A stretch of DNA of 38,774 bases, taken from an uncultured Rikenellaceae bacterium (lineage in GTDB: Bacteria > Bacteroidota > Bacteroidia > Bacteroidales > Rikenellaceae). Positions within the stretch are counted from its first letter, which is position 1. Every line of letters begins with the position of its first letter. Shown in pieces: positions 1 through 8,133 of this stretch. The DNA lies in NCBI GenBank assembly GCA_910588925.1, contig CAJURV010000011.1, positions 1 through 38,774 on the forward strand. The letters run 5' to 3'. The translations under genes and the position numbers were made by a program. The notes beneath the pieces were generated by a model. The model was given only the letters and a program-made list of their open reading frames with translations, had not been told where the DNA came from and did not search any database.

Positions 1-349
1 CTCCGGCCCGCTAATCCCTCGTACCTCGGGATTTAACGGCGGAAGTTGTGTCTGATGCCCTCGCTTCGCTCGGGTCCAGAAAGCGGAACTTGTAGTCGAC
101 AAATCCTCGCTCCGCTCGGATTCGAAAAGCGAAAAACTAAAAATAGTTTTTTACTAACTAACGAATACAATTTACAGCGTGCCTAAAATATCGTAGAGTC
201 CAAAAAACGAAATCATATCAGATGCTCTTCGCTCAAGTAAACAAAATACCTCTCAAACTTCTACAGAAGTATAAAACATTAAAAGCAATTACCATATTAA
301 ATACCGTAGACCGCTACCAAAAGTTATATAAAAACCTACCGCAAACCCG
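1..349. other. intergenic region with degenerate tandem repeats
   Basis: No gene is supported here. The first 125 bases hold three related repeat cores at 16-30, 58-74 and 104-120, described as a separate repeat feature. The rest (about 130-349) is A/T-rich, with no promoter match, hairpin with T-run or RNA gene that I can recognise. The region lies downstream of the leftward gene tag, so it may hold the 3' end of that transcript. Confidence 0.5.
16..120. repeat. degenerate intergenic repeat, three units of about 44 bp
   Basis: Cores CCCTCGTACCTCGGG (16-30), CCCTCGCTTCGCTCGGG (58-74) and TCCTCGCTCCGCTCGGA (104-120) recur every 42-46 bases. The spacers also resemble each other (AAAGCGGAACTTGT after the second core). 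The same arrangement returns at 12252-12312. On the complementary strand the core contains GCGAAGC, a sequence known to fold into a very stable mini-hairpin. The function is unknown. It is not a CRISPR: units are imperfect and spacers are similar to each other. Confidence 0.6.
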
Positions 350-919
350 TCATTTCCGGCAGACACACCCCAGCAAATGATCATTTACGAACCCCGAAGC
401 CTGAAGGTGAGCATAACATATAGTAGTACCGAAGAATTTGAATCCTCGTTTCTTCATATCCTTGCTCATTGCATCGGACTGAGGAGAAGATACCGGTATC
501 TCGCTTAACGAACGGAAATTGTTCACGATCGGTTTCCCATCCGGAAAGAACGATAACGTGTAACGATAGAAACTGCCGAACTCCTTTTGTATAGAGATAA
601 AAAGCCTGGCATTTGAGATCGTAGCTTTAATCTTCAGCCTGTTCCTTACAATCCCGTCGTATTGCATGAGCCGTTCCACATCATCGTCGGTCATCTGCGC
701 TACACGTTCGACATCGAAATCGCAAAAGGCCGTTCTGTACCCCTCTCGTTTTCTGAGTATGGTTATCCAGCTCAATCCGGCCTGAGCGCTCTCCAGCACC
801 ATAAACTCAAATAGAATTTTGTCGTCGGTCACCGGCCTACCCCACTCCGAATCGTGATACCTTACATACAACTCGTCCGTACCGCACCAACCGCAACGTC
901 CGTTTACTATATCCTGCAT
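350..919 (-). CDS. tag: DNA-3-methyladenine glycosylase I
   Basis: Base-excision repair enzyme that removes 3-methyladenine from alkylated DNA in the cytoplasm. The 189-residue product has the length usual for Tag. Zinc ligands of the family are all visible: Cys9 in RCGWC, His22 in YHDSEWG, and His180 and Cys184 in HLLGC near the C-terminus. Glu43 in LESAQAGLSW corresponds to the catalytic/base-contacting Glu38 of the E. coli enzyme. It lies downstream of the PspC gene on the same strand, but a hairpin at 952-987 separates them, so it is probably its own unit. Identification rests on family motifs seen in the sequence and is secure. Confidence 0.95.
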   Translation of the reverse strand: MQDIVNGRCGWCGTDELYVRYHDSEWGRPVTDDKILFEFMVLESAQAGLSWITILRKREGYRTAFCDFDVERVAQMTDDDVERLMQYDGIVRNRLKIKATISNARLFISIQKEFGSFYRYTLSFFPDGKPIVNNFRSLSEIPVSSPQSDAMSKDMKKRGFKFFGTTICYAHLQASGFVNDHLLGCVCRK

Positions 920-951
920 GATCTAATACTTATAATTATCGCGAAGATACG

Positions 952-987
952 AAATTGCCGTTCATCACACATAATGAACGGCAATTT
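952..987 (-). terminator. hairpin terminator after the PspC gene
   Basis: A perfect 14-bp inverted repeat (952-965 with 974-987, arms AAATTGCCGTTCAT / ATGAACGGCAATTT) closes an 8-base loop. It sits 38 bases beyond the stop codon of the leftward PspC gene. The T-run is short, so termination is inferred mainly from the strength and position of the stem. Confidence 0.7.
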
Positions 988-1024
988 TCACATATCGGCT
1001 CACCGAGCCATCCTAATTCAACGA

Positions 1025-2575
1025 CTACTCTTTCTCATGGTCAAGCACTATGACTTCCCGTTTCTCTCCATCGGTAGCCACGTCATCCTCGTCGTTGTCG
1101 GCTGAAATGGTTGGAGTAGCTGGGACGGCTGTTCTGTTGGCACGTCTGCGGTATACACCGCCTTCCATTATGAATTTATTGTCAATAATCAAATCCTTTC
1201 CCTCGGGCACCTTTATATACACCCTTGCTATTTGACTACGAAAACTGGACGGCAGATTGTAGAATTGTCCGTAATCTACAAAGACGGTATCGCCTTGCTG
1301 GAATATTCCCAAATCTATCTGTTCCGCACACTTATGCGCCTCCGTCTGGCTGCGGCCGTACGATCTGCGCTCTATCGCGATGCTGTAATCGGGGCTGTCG
1401 GACGTTTCGTAACCTATTATCTGAGTATATACCGGCAACCCGTCGCCGTCGAGATATTCGTAAGATATTTCGGAGTCTGCCACCGCACGCACGTAGAGAG
1501 TGTCACCGGCAGGCTGGGCCAACGAAAATGCCGTCTCCACTTTGGCTTCGCGCAAGTAACGCATCCTCTCTTTAAAGCCGAAGACCCCGCAAAGTATCCA
1601 GCTCAATACCCATATCAATATCAACGGCACCGTTATATACGACCGCATAGACTTGCCGGCCAATATGCTCACGAACAGGTAGAGCAACAACCCCAAAGGC
1701 GCCACCGCCGACATGATTGCAACTGTACCGAGGAAGTACACCGGGGCATCGACAAACACGGACAACATATCGTAGAAGTAAACCATGATCCCATAACCGC
1801 CCGCCAATACCGTTATTATACCTATGGCAAGACTTACGCTTATCATTATGACTATGGAATAAACCATGAACATTATAACCTTACCGAATATGTACACGAT
1901 ACGGGTCATCACACTGGCTACGCCATCCGTTCTGTCGCCTCCGTCGCCCAAACCGCTACGAAACGACCTTCTGATAGTGTCCGGCGTAACCGGCTGCCCG
2001 TTCAACTCGAGCTTCTGGCGCGGAGTTACTGCAACAGGCACGAGAATCCATGCCATTAAATAGATCAATAACGAAAAGAAGAAGACTCCCGAAAAGAATC
2101 CCGAGTAACGGCTGAAAAACAACAAAGCCAACATTATGACCGCAAAAGAGAGGCGCAATATACTCGGGTCGACATTGAAATATAACCCGAGACCGCTGAA
2201 TATGCCTCCCACACGCGCCCCCTCCTTGCTACGGTAAAACCGCTTCGGAATATAGCCGATCTTCTCGTTACGGTCGGACGCACCGTAATAATCGTCATTA
2301 CGGTTGTCGGATAACGGAATCTGGTCTACCCCGCCGAGCTGTTCTATGACCCATTGGGCGCATTTACTGTCGATAGGCATGTCTATACTGCTATTGCGCG
2401 ACAATATCAACTCAGCGGCCCTTGCCTCTATATCGTCCGCTATCTCTTTTCCCTCGTCGCCCTCTACGCTGCAGGCGCTACGCAACCGGTCGAAATAGTC
2501 TTTCAATATCTCGTACGCATCGTATTCGGCCTTGAAGGCGATGCCGTTCAAACTTATGTCAATAGTTTCTCTCAT
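1025..2575 (-). CDS. large PspC-domain membrane protein
   Basis: Predicted inner-membrane protein of 516 residues in a PadR/PspC cluster, probably concerned with envelope stress (inference from the PspC family). Residues 1-95 form an acidic, probably cytoplasmic domain that resembles the N-terminus of the neighbouring small PspC protein (both have a DDIE-x-R-x-x-EL segment). A PspC domain follows at about 110-182, with the typical GGIFSGLGLYFNVDPSILR and two hydrophobic helices. More membrane segments lie near 226-260, 278-305 and 312-332. The last 175 residues are soluble and end in an acidic tail. It is the last gene of a leftward cluster, after the PadR-type regulator, with a 70-base gap. 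Confidence 0.85.
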   Translation of the reverse strand: MRETIDISLNGIAFKAEYDAYEILKDYFDRLRSACSVEGDEGKEIADDIEARAAELILSRNSSIDMPIDSKCAQWVIEQLGGVDQIPLSDNRNDDYYGASDRNEKIGYIPKRFYRSKEGARVGGIFSGLGLYFNVDPSILRLSFAVIMLALLFFSRYSGFFSGVFFFSLLIYLMAWILVPVAVTPRQKLELNGQPVTPDTIRRSFRSGLGDGGDRTDGVASVMTRIVYIFGKVIMFMVYSIVIMISVSLAIGIITVLAGGYGIMVYFYDMLSVFVDAPVYFLGTVAIMSAVAPLGLLLYLFVSILAGKSMRSYITVPLILIWVLSWILCGVFGFKERMRYLREAKVETAFSLAQPAGDTLYVRAVADSEISYEYLDGDGLPVYTQIIGYETSDSPDYSIAIERRSYGRSQTEAHKCAEQIDLGIFQQGDTVFVDYGQFYNLPSSFRSQIARVYIKVPEGKDLIIDNKFIMEGGVYRRRANRTAVPATPTISADNDEDDVATDGEKREVIVLDHEKE

Positions 2576-2645
2576 GGCTTGGATTTATATGTACGTTTCC
2601 CTACCCGGCTCCATTGCGCCCGGATCATCGAAAACGCATGGTATC

Positions 2646-3056
2646 TTAATATTCTGTTTTCAAAGGCGTTTTATTCTCCCACGGATCGACATCCCCTAAG
2701 GTTTGATGCAGGCTGTCTGTCGCCCTTATGTTGTTTATCTGTTCCACAAGCTCGTTCCATGCGGCATCGAGCTGTGCGAGTACGTGGCGTCCGTGTTCCG
2801 TTATACGGTAATATTTACGGGGAGGCCCCTGAGGCGACTCCTCCCAACGATACTCGAGCAATCCGCCGTTTTTCTGACGCGTCAGTAACGGATAGAGGGT
2901 CCCCTCCACCACTATCATCTGACTCTGTCTCAGTTCGGCTATTATCTCCGAAGCGTAGGCATCGGTACGAGACAATATCGAAAGGATACAATATTCGAGT
3001 ATCCCTTTGCGCATCTGCGCCTTGATGTTGTCGGACAAACTATTCTGTGCTGTCAT
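2646..3056 (-). CDS. PadR-family transcriptional regulator
   Basis: Small winged-helix regulator of 136 residues. The PadR signature is clear: an N-terminal helix-turn-helix (GILEYCILSILSRTDAYASEIIAEL, about 18-42), then the wing segment with EGTLYPLLTRQKNGGLLEY and the family-typical GPPRKYYRITEHGR (about 77-90), and a short C-terminal dimerisation helix. It sits between two PspC-domain genes on the same strand. PadR/PspC neighbours are common in Bacteroidetes, and the regulator probably controls this cluster, though that is inference from position. No operator could be picked out by eye. Confidence 0.9.
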   Translation of the reverse strand: MTAQNSLSDNIKAQMRKGILEYCILSILSRTDAYASEIIAELRQSQMIVVEGTLYPLLTRQKNGGLLEYRWEESPQGPPRKYYRITEHGRHVLAQLDAAWNELVEQINNIRATDSLHQTLGDVDPWENKTPLKTEY

Positions 3057-3143
3057 AAATCATTCGCTTTATTAAATATACGTCTCTATCATCGAGCGGA
3101 AGAAACCCGGGTTGTTACGCCCGATGCGACTGAAACGCCGGCT

Positions 3144-3677
3144 TTATAGGGTCTGTTTCGCATCCATCTCTTCGAGCAATCGGAAATCGTACGATGTTTT
3201 CGGCTTAGGCATCACTATCCACAATATAATATAGGCCATGACACCAGTACCGAAACAGATGATCAGTATCAATGCCAAAGCCCTCATAACCGCGGCCCCT
3301 ATACCGAAATAGAGGCCTAACCCGCTACATACGCCGCCCAATACCTTATGGCGTGTGTCTCTCATCAGTTTTTTTCCCATAGGTCTGTCGTTTTTATATG
3401 TTTTACCGAAATCCGGATCGCCGAATATCTCGGGATCGCCTATAGTAGCCTTTATGCGGTCTACCATTGATAACGTAACCACACGCAGACCTCCGGCACC
3501 CCATTCGTGAAGAAGTTCGCTTATCCTCGACTCTATATCGTCGACAATATCCTCTCTGCCATCCTGCCCCGACAATCTTGCGGAAATGTCATCCATATAG
3601 GCATTCAGCTCCCGGTAAGCATCTTCATCTAACATGAAAGACGTCCCCGAGATATTGGCTGTCATGGTCCTTTTCAT
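3144..3677 (-). CDS. small PspC-domain membrane protein
   Basis: Protein of 177 residues. The N-terminal domain (about 1-95) is a paralogue of the start of the large PspC protein downstream. A compact PspC domain follows at about 105-158 (HKVLGGVCSGLGLYFGIG, then two membrane helices ending at IVMPKPK). The reading frame stays open upstream to 3785, but the -7 element of the promoter lies inside that extension (3727-3734), so the ATG at 3677 (MKRTMTANIS) is chosen. ATG 3665 is an alternative. It is the first gene of the leftward PspC-PadR-PspC cluster. Confidence 0.85.
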   Translation of the reverse strand: MKRTMTANISGTSFMLDEDAYRELNAYMDDISARLSGQDGREDIVDDIESRISELLHEWGAGGLRVVTLSMVDRIKATIGDPEIFGDPDFGKTYKNDRPMGKKLMRDTRHKVLGGVCSGLGLYFGIGAAVMRALALILIICFGTGVMAYIILWIVMPKPKTSYDFRLLEEMDAKQTL

Positions 3678-3726
3678 AAATATAATGTTTAAAAGATTGG
3701 TTTCATTAACAACTACTATTATACTG

Positions 3727-3758
3727 CAAATATAAAAACATTTTTTAGTATTTTGCAA
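3727..3758 (-). promoter_or_regulatory. promoter of the PspC-PadR-PspC cluster
   Basis: On the minus strand a -7 element TATATTTG (3734-3727) lies 21 bp downstream of a TTG -33 element (3758-3756), matching the Bacteroidetes primary sigma consensus. Transcription would begin about 40 bases upstream of the ATG at 3677. Confidence 0.65.
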
Positions 3759-3785
3759 CACAAAGTACTGTTTTTGTTTTTGCAT

Positions 3786-4198
3786 TTATTGGATTCACCT
3801 CACAATAACATGATTAACAAACATATATACATAAAAATAATTTAATACAATATATGATACAGAAAAAACCTTGCCAAACCACTACCAAAATCCCGTACTA
3901 CTAAATAACATAATGCCATTAACATGTCTGTAGAATAGCGGGTAGCGTTAAACACAATCCTCTTTTAAAGAAACCCGGGGACCGAAAGCCAATGCGAGCC
4001 CCGTATCTCGTATGCCCGATATCTTGTGCCACCGGACAATGTATCGCAAAAAACGACATAACCCGAACGCTATGTCCGTTTCAAACCAAGAACGTAGTTT
4101 ATCGTAAAAGTAGGACTGCTCCACCTGCAAGGCGAGGCATCGCAGAAGCGATATGTCTCTCGCCCGACAGTTAAAACCCGGTATGGAATAGAAAATAT
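3786..4198. other. intergenic region, no convincing gene
   Basis: This 413-base stretch separates divergent units. The left part is A/T-rich. The right part has several possible hairpins, the best being 4131-4164 (GGCGAG...CTCGCC with an inner ATCGC-AGAA-GCGAT). A minus-strand open frame at 3948-4130 with no ATG could be a gene relic, but it matches nothing I recognise. A structured RNA is possible but not supported. Confidence 0.4.
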
Positions 4199-4229
4199 TT
4201 TGAAAAGCCCGTAAAAAGGATTAATTTTG
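4199..4229 (+). promoter_or_regulatory. promoter of yigZ-pyrB-pyrI
   Basis: TTTG at 4199-4202, 19 bp, then TAATTTTG at 4222-4229: an exact match to the Bacteroidetes promoter. The -7 element contains the TTG at 4227 that would otherwise be read as the yigZ start. Transcription should begin near 4236, so translation must start further downstream. Confidence 0.8.
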
Positions 4230-4253
4230 TTCGGGGATGAAATACCGCCGATT

Positions 4254-4892
4254 GTGGATAACTCTTACAAGGACACATATCTGACCATAAAAGGACCCGC
4301 CGAAGCTACGGTGCGGGAGCGCGGCAGCCGTTTCCTCTCGTTCGCCTATCCTGTATCGTCGCAGAAAGAGGCCGACAGCTATGTGGCCGCTTTGAGAAAA
4401 AAATATTACGACGCCACGCATCATTGTTTCGCATGGCGTATGGGGTTCAAAGGCGACCTTGCGCGTCAGTACGACGACGGCGAGCCACCCTCTACAGCCG
4501 GACGTCCTATCCTCGGACAGATCCTTTCAGCCGGACTTACCGACATACTCATAGTGGTAGTACGTTACTTCGGCGGCACCAAATTAGGTGTACCCGGTCT
4601 GATAGCAACCTATCGCGATGCCGCACGGGCGGTCATAGAGGCCTCCGAGGCCGTAGAAAAAGTAAAACACCGAAGAGTAGAGATAGGTTTCGGTTACGAG
4701 CGCATGAACGCCGTAATGAAGATAATGAAAAACTACTCCCCCGATGTAGTAGAACAGATACACGACTTGGATTGCCGCATTGTGGTCGACATACGAGAGG
4801 CTTTGGCCGATGCTTTCATAGCCCAGTTCGAACACTACAACGAGGTCAATAAGGCGGAAATAACAATAAAAAACATATCGTCAGATGAGTAA
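4254..4892 (+). CDS. yigZ: YigZ/IMPACT family protein
   Basis: Protein of about 212 residues of the YigZ/IMPACT family, a conserved group whose biochemical role is not settled (links to translation are suggested in other organisms). The family core is evident: DDGEPPSTAGRPIL, then VVVRYFGGTKLGVPGL and a short C-terminal domain. The frame is open from TTG 4227, but that codon lies inside the promoter. GTG 4254 is the first usable start in frame and gives a leader of about 18 bases. The stop overlaps the start of pyrB in ATGAGTAA, so the two genes are translationally coupled. Confidence 0.85.
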   Translation: MDNSYKDTYLTIKGPAEATVRERGSRFLSFAYPVSSQKEADSYVAALRKKYYDATHHCFAWRMGFKGDLARQYDDGEPPSTAGRPILGQILSAGLTDILIVVVRYFGGTKLGVPGLIATYRDAARAVIEASEAVEKVKHRRVEIGFGYERMNAVMKIMKNYSPDVVEQIHDLDCRIVVDIREALADAFIAQFEHYNEVNKAEITIKNISSDE

Positions 4893-5790
4893 AAGTCTTG
4901 TCTCGATCAGTGACTTCGACAAAGAGGAGATACTGAAAATAATGGAGCTGGCGGCCCATTTCGAATCGAACCCGGGAGAACAGCTCCTGCACGGGCGCGT
5001 TTTCGCCACATTGTTTTTCGAACCGTCCACGCGGACGCGTCTCAGTTTCGAGAGTGCGATAAACAGGCTGGGCGGACGCGTCATAGGTTTCTCGGAAGCG
5101 GGCAACACCAGCGTATCAAAAGGCGAAAGCCTGCACGACACCGTTAAGATGGTCTCCAACTATTGCGACCTGATAGTAATGCGCCACTACATAGAGGGGG
5201 CGGCCCGATATGCAAGCGAGGTGGCGTCGGTGCCGGTGGTTAACGCGGGCGACGGTTCCAACCAACACCCGTCACAGACGCTTCTCGACCTCTACTCCAT
5301 AAAGAAGACGCAGGGCAGGCTCGACAACATACACATAGTAATGGTCGGCGACCTCAAATACGGCCGCACGGTACACTCGCTCCTGCAGGCGCTATCGCAT
5401 TTCGGCGCACGATTCACCTTCGTATCGCCCGAGGAGCTCAAGTTACCCGACGAATACAAGATATTCCTCCGCGAACACGGCATGAAATTTACCGAGACCA
5501 CCGATATGCGTGAAGCCATCAAAGACGCCGACATACTATATATGACACGCGTGCAGAGGGAGCGTTTTTCAGACCTTATGGAGTACGAGAGGGTAAAGAG
5601 CGCCTACGTGCTCAAAGCCGACATGCTCGAAGGCACCCGCGACAATCTGCGCATACTGCACCCGCTGCCGCGCATAACCGAGATAGACACCGACGTAGAC
5701 TCCGACCCCAAAGCCTACTATTTCGAACAGGCACGCAACGGAGTCTTCACCCGTCAGGCCATCATATCTTATCTGTTAGGGGTCAAATAG
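4885..5790 (+). CDS. pyrB: aspartate carbamoyltransferase, catalytic subunit
   Basis: Catalyses carbamoyl phosphate plus aspartate to N-carbamoyl-aspartate, the committed step of pyrimidine synthesis. The 301-residue length is normal for a catalytic chain. The carbamoyl-phosphate loop FFEPSTRTRLSFE (44-56; Ser48, Thr49, Arg50, Thr51), the mobile SVSKGESLHDT loop (76-86), HPSQTLLDL and HPLPR are all present. It overlaps the end of yigZ by 8 bases and is followed after 50 bases by the regulatory chain pyrI, so the holoenzyme is probably the allosteric catalytic/regulatory type. No attenuator was seen before pyrB. Confidence 0.97.
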   Translation: MSKSLVSISDFDKEEILKIMELAAHFESNPGEQLLHGRVFATLFFEPSTRTRLSFESAINRLGGRVIGFSEAGNTSVSKGESLHDTVKMVSNYCDLIVMRHYIEGAARYASEVASVPVVNAGDGSNQHPSQTLLDLYSIKKTQGRLDNIHIVMVGDLKYGRTVHSLLQALSHFGARFTFVSPEELKLPDEYKIFLREHGMKFTETTDMREAIKDADILYMTRVQRERFSDLMEYERVKSAYVLKADMLEGTRDNLRILHPLPRITEIDTDVDSDPKAYYFEQARNGVFTRQAIISYLLGVK

Positions 5791-5840
5791 CGATACCTTT
5801 CAGCTTAACGAAAAAGCACAGCACGAAAAACGGAATAATC

Positions 5841-6308
5841 ATGAAACGCGACGACAAAACTGTTTTGGAGGTGAGCGCCCTCGAAAACGGAACGGTAATA
5901 GACCATATCCCCGCCGGCAGCCTCTTCAAAATAATAAACATACTATCTTTAGACAAGATAACCAACCGTATAACTTTCGGAACCAATCTCGAGAGCAAAC
6001 GCATAGGCACCAAAGCGCTCATAAAGATCGCCGACATGGAGGTCGACCGCCACTACCTGAGCCGCATAGCGCTTTTCGCCCCGGAGGCACGCCTTTCATA
6101 TATAAAGAATTTCGAGGTGGCCGAAAAGATAAAACTGACCGTTCCCGATACCATAGAGGGGGGAGTCAGATGCGCCAACCCCGTATGCGTCACCAACCAC
6201 GAGAAAGTCACCCCCAAATTCGACGTGGTAGACAAAAGCCGCATAACGCTCCGTTGCCGTTATTGCGAAAAGATAACCACAGCGGACCAGTTCGAGATAA
6301 TAAAGTAA
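5841..6308 (+). CDS. pyrI: aspartate carbamoyltransferase, regulatory subunit
   Basis: Binds nucleotide effectors and links catalytic trimers of the pyrB product. The 155-residue product has the N-terminal allosteric domain (GTVIDHIPAGSLFKI, typical of the nucleotide-binding site) and the C-terminal zinc domain, with ligands in the pattern Cys-x4-Cys-x22-Cys-x2-Cys (RCANPVC ... CRYC). It lies 50 bases after pyrB on the same strand and ends the operon. Presence of all four cysteines suggests a working subunit. Confidence 0.96.
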   Translation: MKRDDKTVLEVSALENGTVIDHIPAGSLFKIINILSLDKITNRITFGTNLESKRIGTKALIKIADMEVDRHYLSRIALFAPEARLSYIKNFEVAEKIKLTVPDTIEGGVRCANPVCVTNHEKVTPKFDVVDKSRITLRCRYCEKITTADQFEIIK

Positions 6309-6357
6309 ACGGCTACCAGCAGCGAGGAGCAAAAATCAGACGTATTCCGGTCGACGG

Positions 6358-6374
6358 CTCCGAGCGAAGCGAGA
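6358..6374 (-). repeat. single inverted copy of the CCTCGCTTCGCTCGG repeat core
   Basis: TCCGAGCGAAGCGAGAC is the reverse complement of the core found at 58-74 and 12252-12265. It lies between the convergent genes pyrI and the DUF4924 gene, again outside any coding region. Confidence 0.45.
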
Positions 6375-6379
6375 CACAC

Positions 6380-6961
6380 TCAAAAACCGGACTGGTCGCC
6401 ATCAACGCCTTTATATAAATCTATCTCGCCTCTCTCCACCTGTCCGTATATGGCGGCCAGACGGGCGATAACCGGAGATATAAGCTCCATGACGTCGTTT
6501 ATGTACTCTTTCTTGTCGATCTGTTTCATACGCAGAAGCATAACCGAGTAGAGAGCTCTGAAACACGCCTCTATGTCGGTTATATCCTGTCGCGACTCGA
6601 TAGCTTTCTTTATCTTGGGAAGTTCACCGCTCAACGGAGCGAACACAGCACGGTACTCCTCGCCGACAGGCAATTTCAAAAGCCTCAGGTGAAGATCGTT
6701 AAGATCGTTTATCAGATGGAGAGTGTGATCTATATGACCTATCTGTGCCTTGTCCTCCTCGCGCATGAGCGTAGCCAAATCGAGATACCATTCGAGGGCC
6801 TCTCTCTTTTGTGCGTCGTCGAGGGAGCCATTACCCTCCAGAAGCGTGGCGTATATCTTGTCGGGGTCGAAACGACAGGCGCGTAACAAATCTTCGAGTT
6901 GCCATATATACAATATGTACTCGGCTACATTCTCCTTGCGTATTTGGCGTGCTATGAACAT
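6380..6961 (-). CDS. DUF4924 family protein
   Basis: Cytoplasmic helical protein of 193 residues that matches the Bacteroidetes-specific DUF4924 family by its start (MFIARQIRKENVAEYILYIWQLEDLLRAC) and overall layout. No membrane segment or signal is seen, and no catalytic motif is recognisable. The function of the family is unknown to me. The gene is convergent with pyrI and starts near 6961 behind an A/T-rich leader. The hslR-like gene on the same strand begins upstream and ends at 7025, 63 bases away, so co-transcription is possible. Confidence 0.75.
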   Translation of the reverse strand: MFIARQIRKENVAEYILYIWQLEDLLRACRFDPDKIYATLLEGNGSLDDAQKREALEWYLDLATLMREEDKAQIGHIDHTLHLINDLNDLHLRLLKLPVGEEYRAVFAPLSGELPKIKKAIESRQDITDIEACFRALYSVMLLRMKQIDKKEYINDVMELISPVIARLAAIYGQVERGEIDLYKGVDGDQSGF

Positions 6962-7024
6962 GTTATCTTTTCTATTTGGGGAATAATAACGATAAGCGAG
7001 GTATTCCCATGAAACAAATAATAG

Positions 7025-7426
7025 CTACTGGTCGTCCTCATCGAAAAACTCGTCCATCAACGAGTCTATTTCGCGGCGCTCTTTCTTGGTAGGACGTCCC
7101 GTGCCTCGGTCACGGGCCAACGTCGGCATAACCTTGACCGTCAATTTGAGCAACTCCTCCTCGGGAGTGAGATTCTCGGCGTAAAGGTGTACGTCTTTTG
7201 CACACACACGTGACCCCAATGGCGCCAGCACACGAAAGGTGTATATCACAGGCGGCTTTTTTATCGTCACTATGTCGCCCTCCTTTACCTCGCGCGACGG
7301 TTTCACCGACATTCCGCCCACCGTTATCTTATTGCCCTTGCAGGCGTCGGCGGCCAGCGACCGCGTCTTATAAGCGCGGATCGACCAGAGCCATTTGTCT
7401 ATGCGTACTGTCCTCTCCTCCGACAT
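7025..7426 (-). CDS. hslR: S4-domain RNA-binding protein, Hsp15-like
   Basis: Small basic protein of 133 residues. The N-terminal S4 domain is typical of the Hsp15/HslR group (RIDKWLWSIRAYKTRSLAADACKGNKITVGG at about 8-38, then VKPSREVKEGDIVTI). HslR in E. coli binds stalled 50S subunits carrying nascent chains, and a similar role is inferred. The C-terminal tail is charged (RPTKKERREID ... DEFFDEDDQ). It lies downstream of rplY and pth on the same strand. Unusually for this phylum, a perfect AGGAGG Shine-Dalgarno sequence precedes the ATG. Confidence 0.8.
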   Translation of the reverse strand: MSEERTVRIDKWLWSIRAYKTRSLAADACKGNKITVGGMSVKPSREVKEGDIVTIKKPPVIYTFRVLAPLGSRVCAKDVHLYAENLTPEEELLKLTVKVMPTLARDRGTGRPTKKERREIDSLMDEFFDEDDQ

Positions 7427-7431
7427 ATCTT

Positions 7432-7437
7432 CCTCCT
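7432..7437 (-). promoter_or_regulatory. unusual strong Shine-Dalgarno site before hslR
   Basis: AGGAGG on the minus strand, 5 bases upstream of the ATG at 7426. Other starts in this window lack such a site and have A/T-rich leaders, as is usual in Bacteroidetes. Confidence 0.5.
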
Positions 7438-7554
7438 CTCAACATCCGCGAACCCGACTGTATCCGGACAATCGAAAAGATCAATTTTCATCCGATCTTC
7501 CCCCGGCAATCGGGAATTCGCCTTACCGCCATCGGCTTATCGAAAACGTTATTC

Positions 7555-8118
7555 TTATTTCTTGTTATAAAGATTCATCGTCCGCTCGGTGCCTATAGTG
7601 GCGAAACTAAGTATCGCCCCCACGGCCTGTTCTATCCTTTCGGGCAATGCCGCGGCCTCTTCGGCGGTCCACTCTCCGAGCACATGGTCTACCTGCATGC
7701 CTTTGGGGAAATCGCCTCCTATGCCTATACGCATGCGCGGGTAGCCGTTATGGCCCAAATGCTCGTTAATGCTCTTAAGGCCGTTATGTCCCCCGTCGCT
7801 CCCCTTGGTGCGTATGCGAATGGTGCCGAACGGGATGGCTATATCGTCCACCACCACGAAAACATTTTCCGCCTCTATCTTTTCCCTCTGCATCCAATAC
7901 GATACGGCCTTGCCGCTCAGATTCATGTAGGTGGACGGTTTGAGAAGCACGAGCGTGCGTCCCTTGTGGCGTACTTCGGCTACATCGCCGTAACGGTCGG
8001 TCTTAAAAACAGTATTGGACGCCTTTGCGAGGGCGTCCAACACCTTGAAACCTATATTGTGGCGGGTGTCGGCGTACTCTTTGCCGATATTGCCTAACCC
8101 AACTATCAGATATTTCAT
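7555..8118 (-). CDS. pth: peptidyl-tRNA hydrolase
   Basis: Releases tRNA from peptidyl-tRNA that drops off the ribosome. The 187-residue product is of normal length, with the conserved catalytic residues in their usual places: Asn10 (GLGN), catalytic His20 (TRHNIGF), the VDDIAIPFGTIRIR loop carrying the catalytic Asp, and GSDGGHNGLKSI. It lies 15 bases downstream of rplY, the classical rplY-pth pair, and is transcribed from the same promoter. The hslR-like gene follows after 128 bases. Confidence 0.97.
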   Translation of the reverse strand: MKYLIVGLGNIGKEYADTRHNIGFKVLDALAKASNTVFKTDRYGDVAEVRHKGRTLVLLKPSTYMNLSGKAVSYWMQREKIEAENVFVVVDDIAIPFGTIRIRTKGSDGGHNGLKSINEHLGHNGYPRMRIGIGGDFPKGMQVDHVLGEWTAEEAAALPERIEQAVGAILSFATIGTERTMNLYNKK

Positions 8119-8133
8119 CTATAGGTACTGAAT

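Noticed and set aside
16..120. possible CRISPR array at the left end
   Set aside because: The repeat cores are imperfect, the spacers are related to each other, and no cas gene is near.
1232..2059. 275-codon plus-strand open frame antisense to the large PspC gene
   Set aside because: The PspC protein has clear domains and membrane helices; the antisense product is low in sense-like composition and matches nothing.
3948..4130. 60-codon minus-strand frame between the PspC and yigZ genes
   Set aside because: No ATG start and no match that I recognise; the overlapping plus-strand frame is just as long. A gene relic cannot be excluded.
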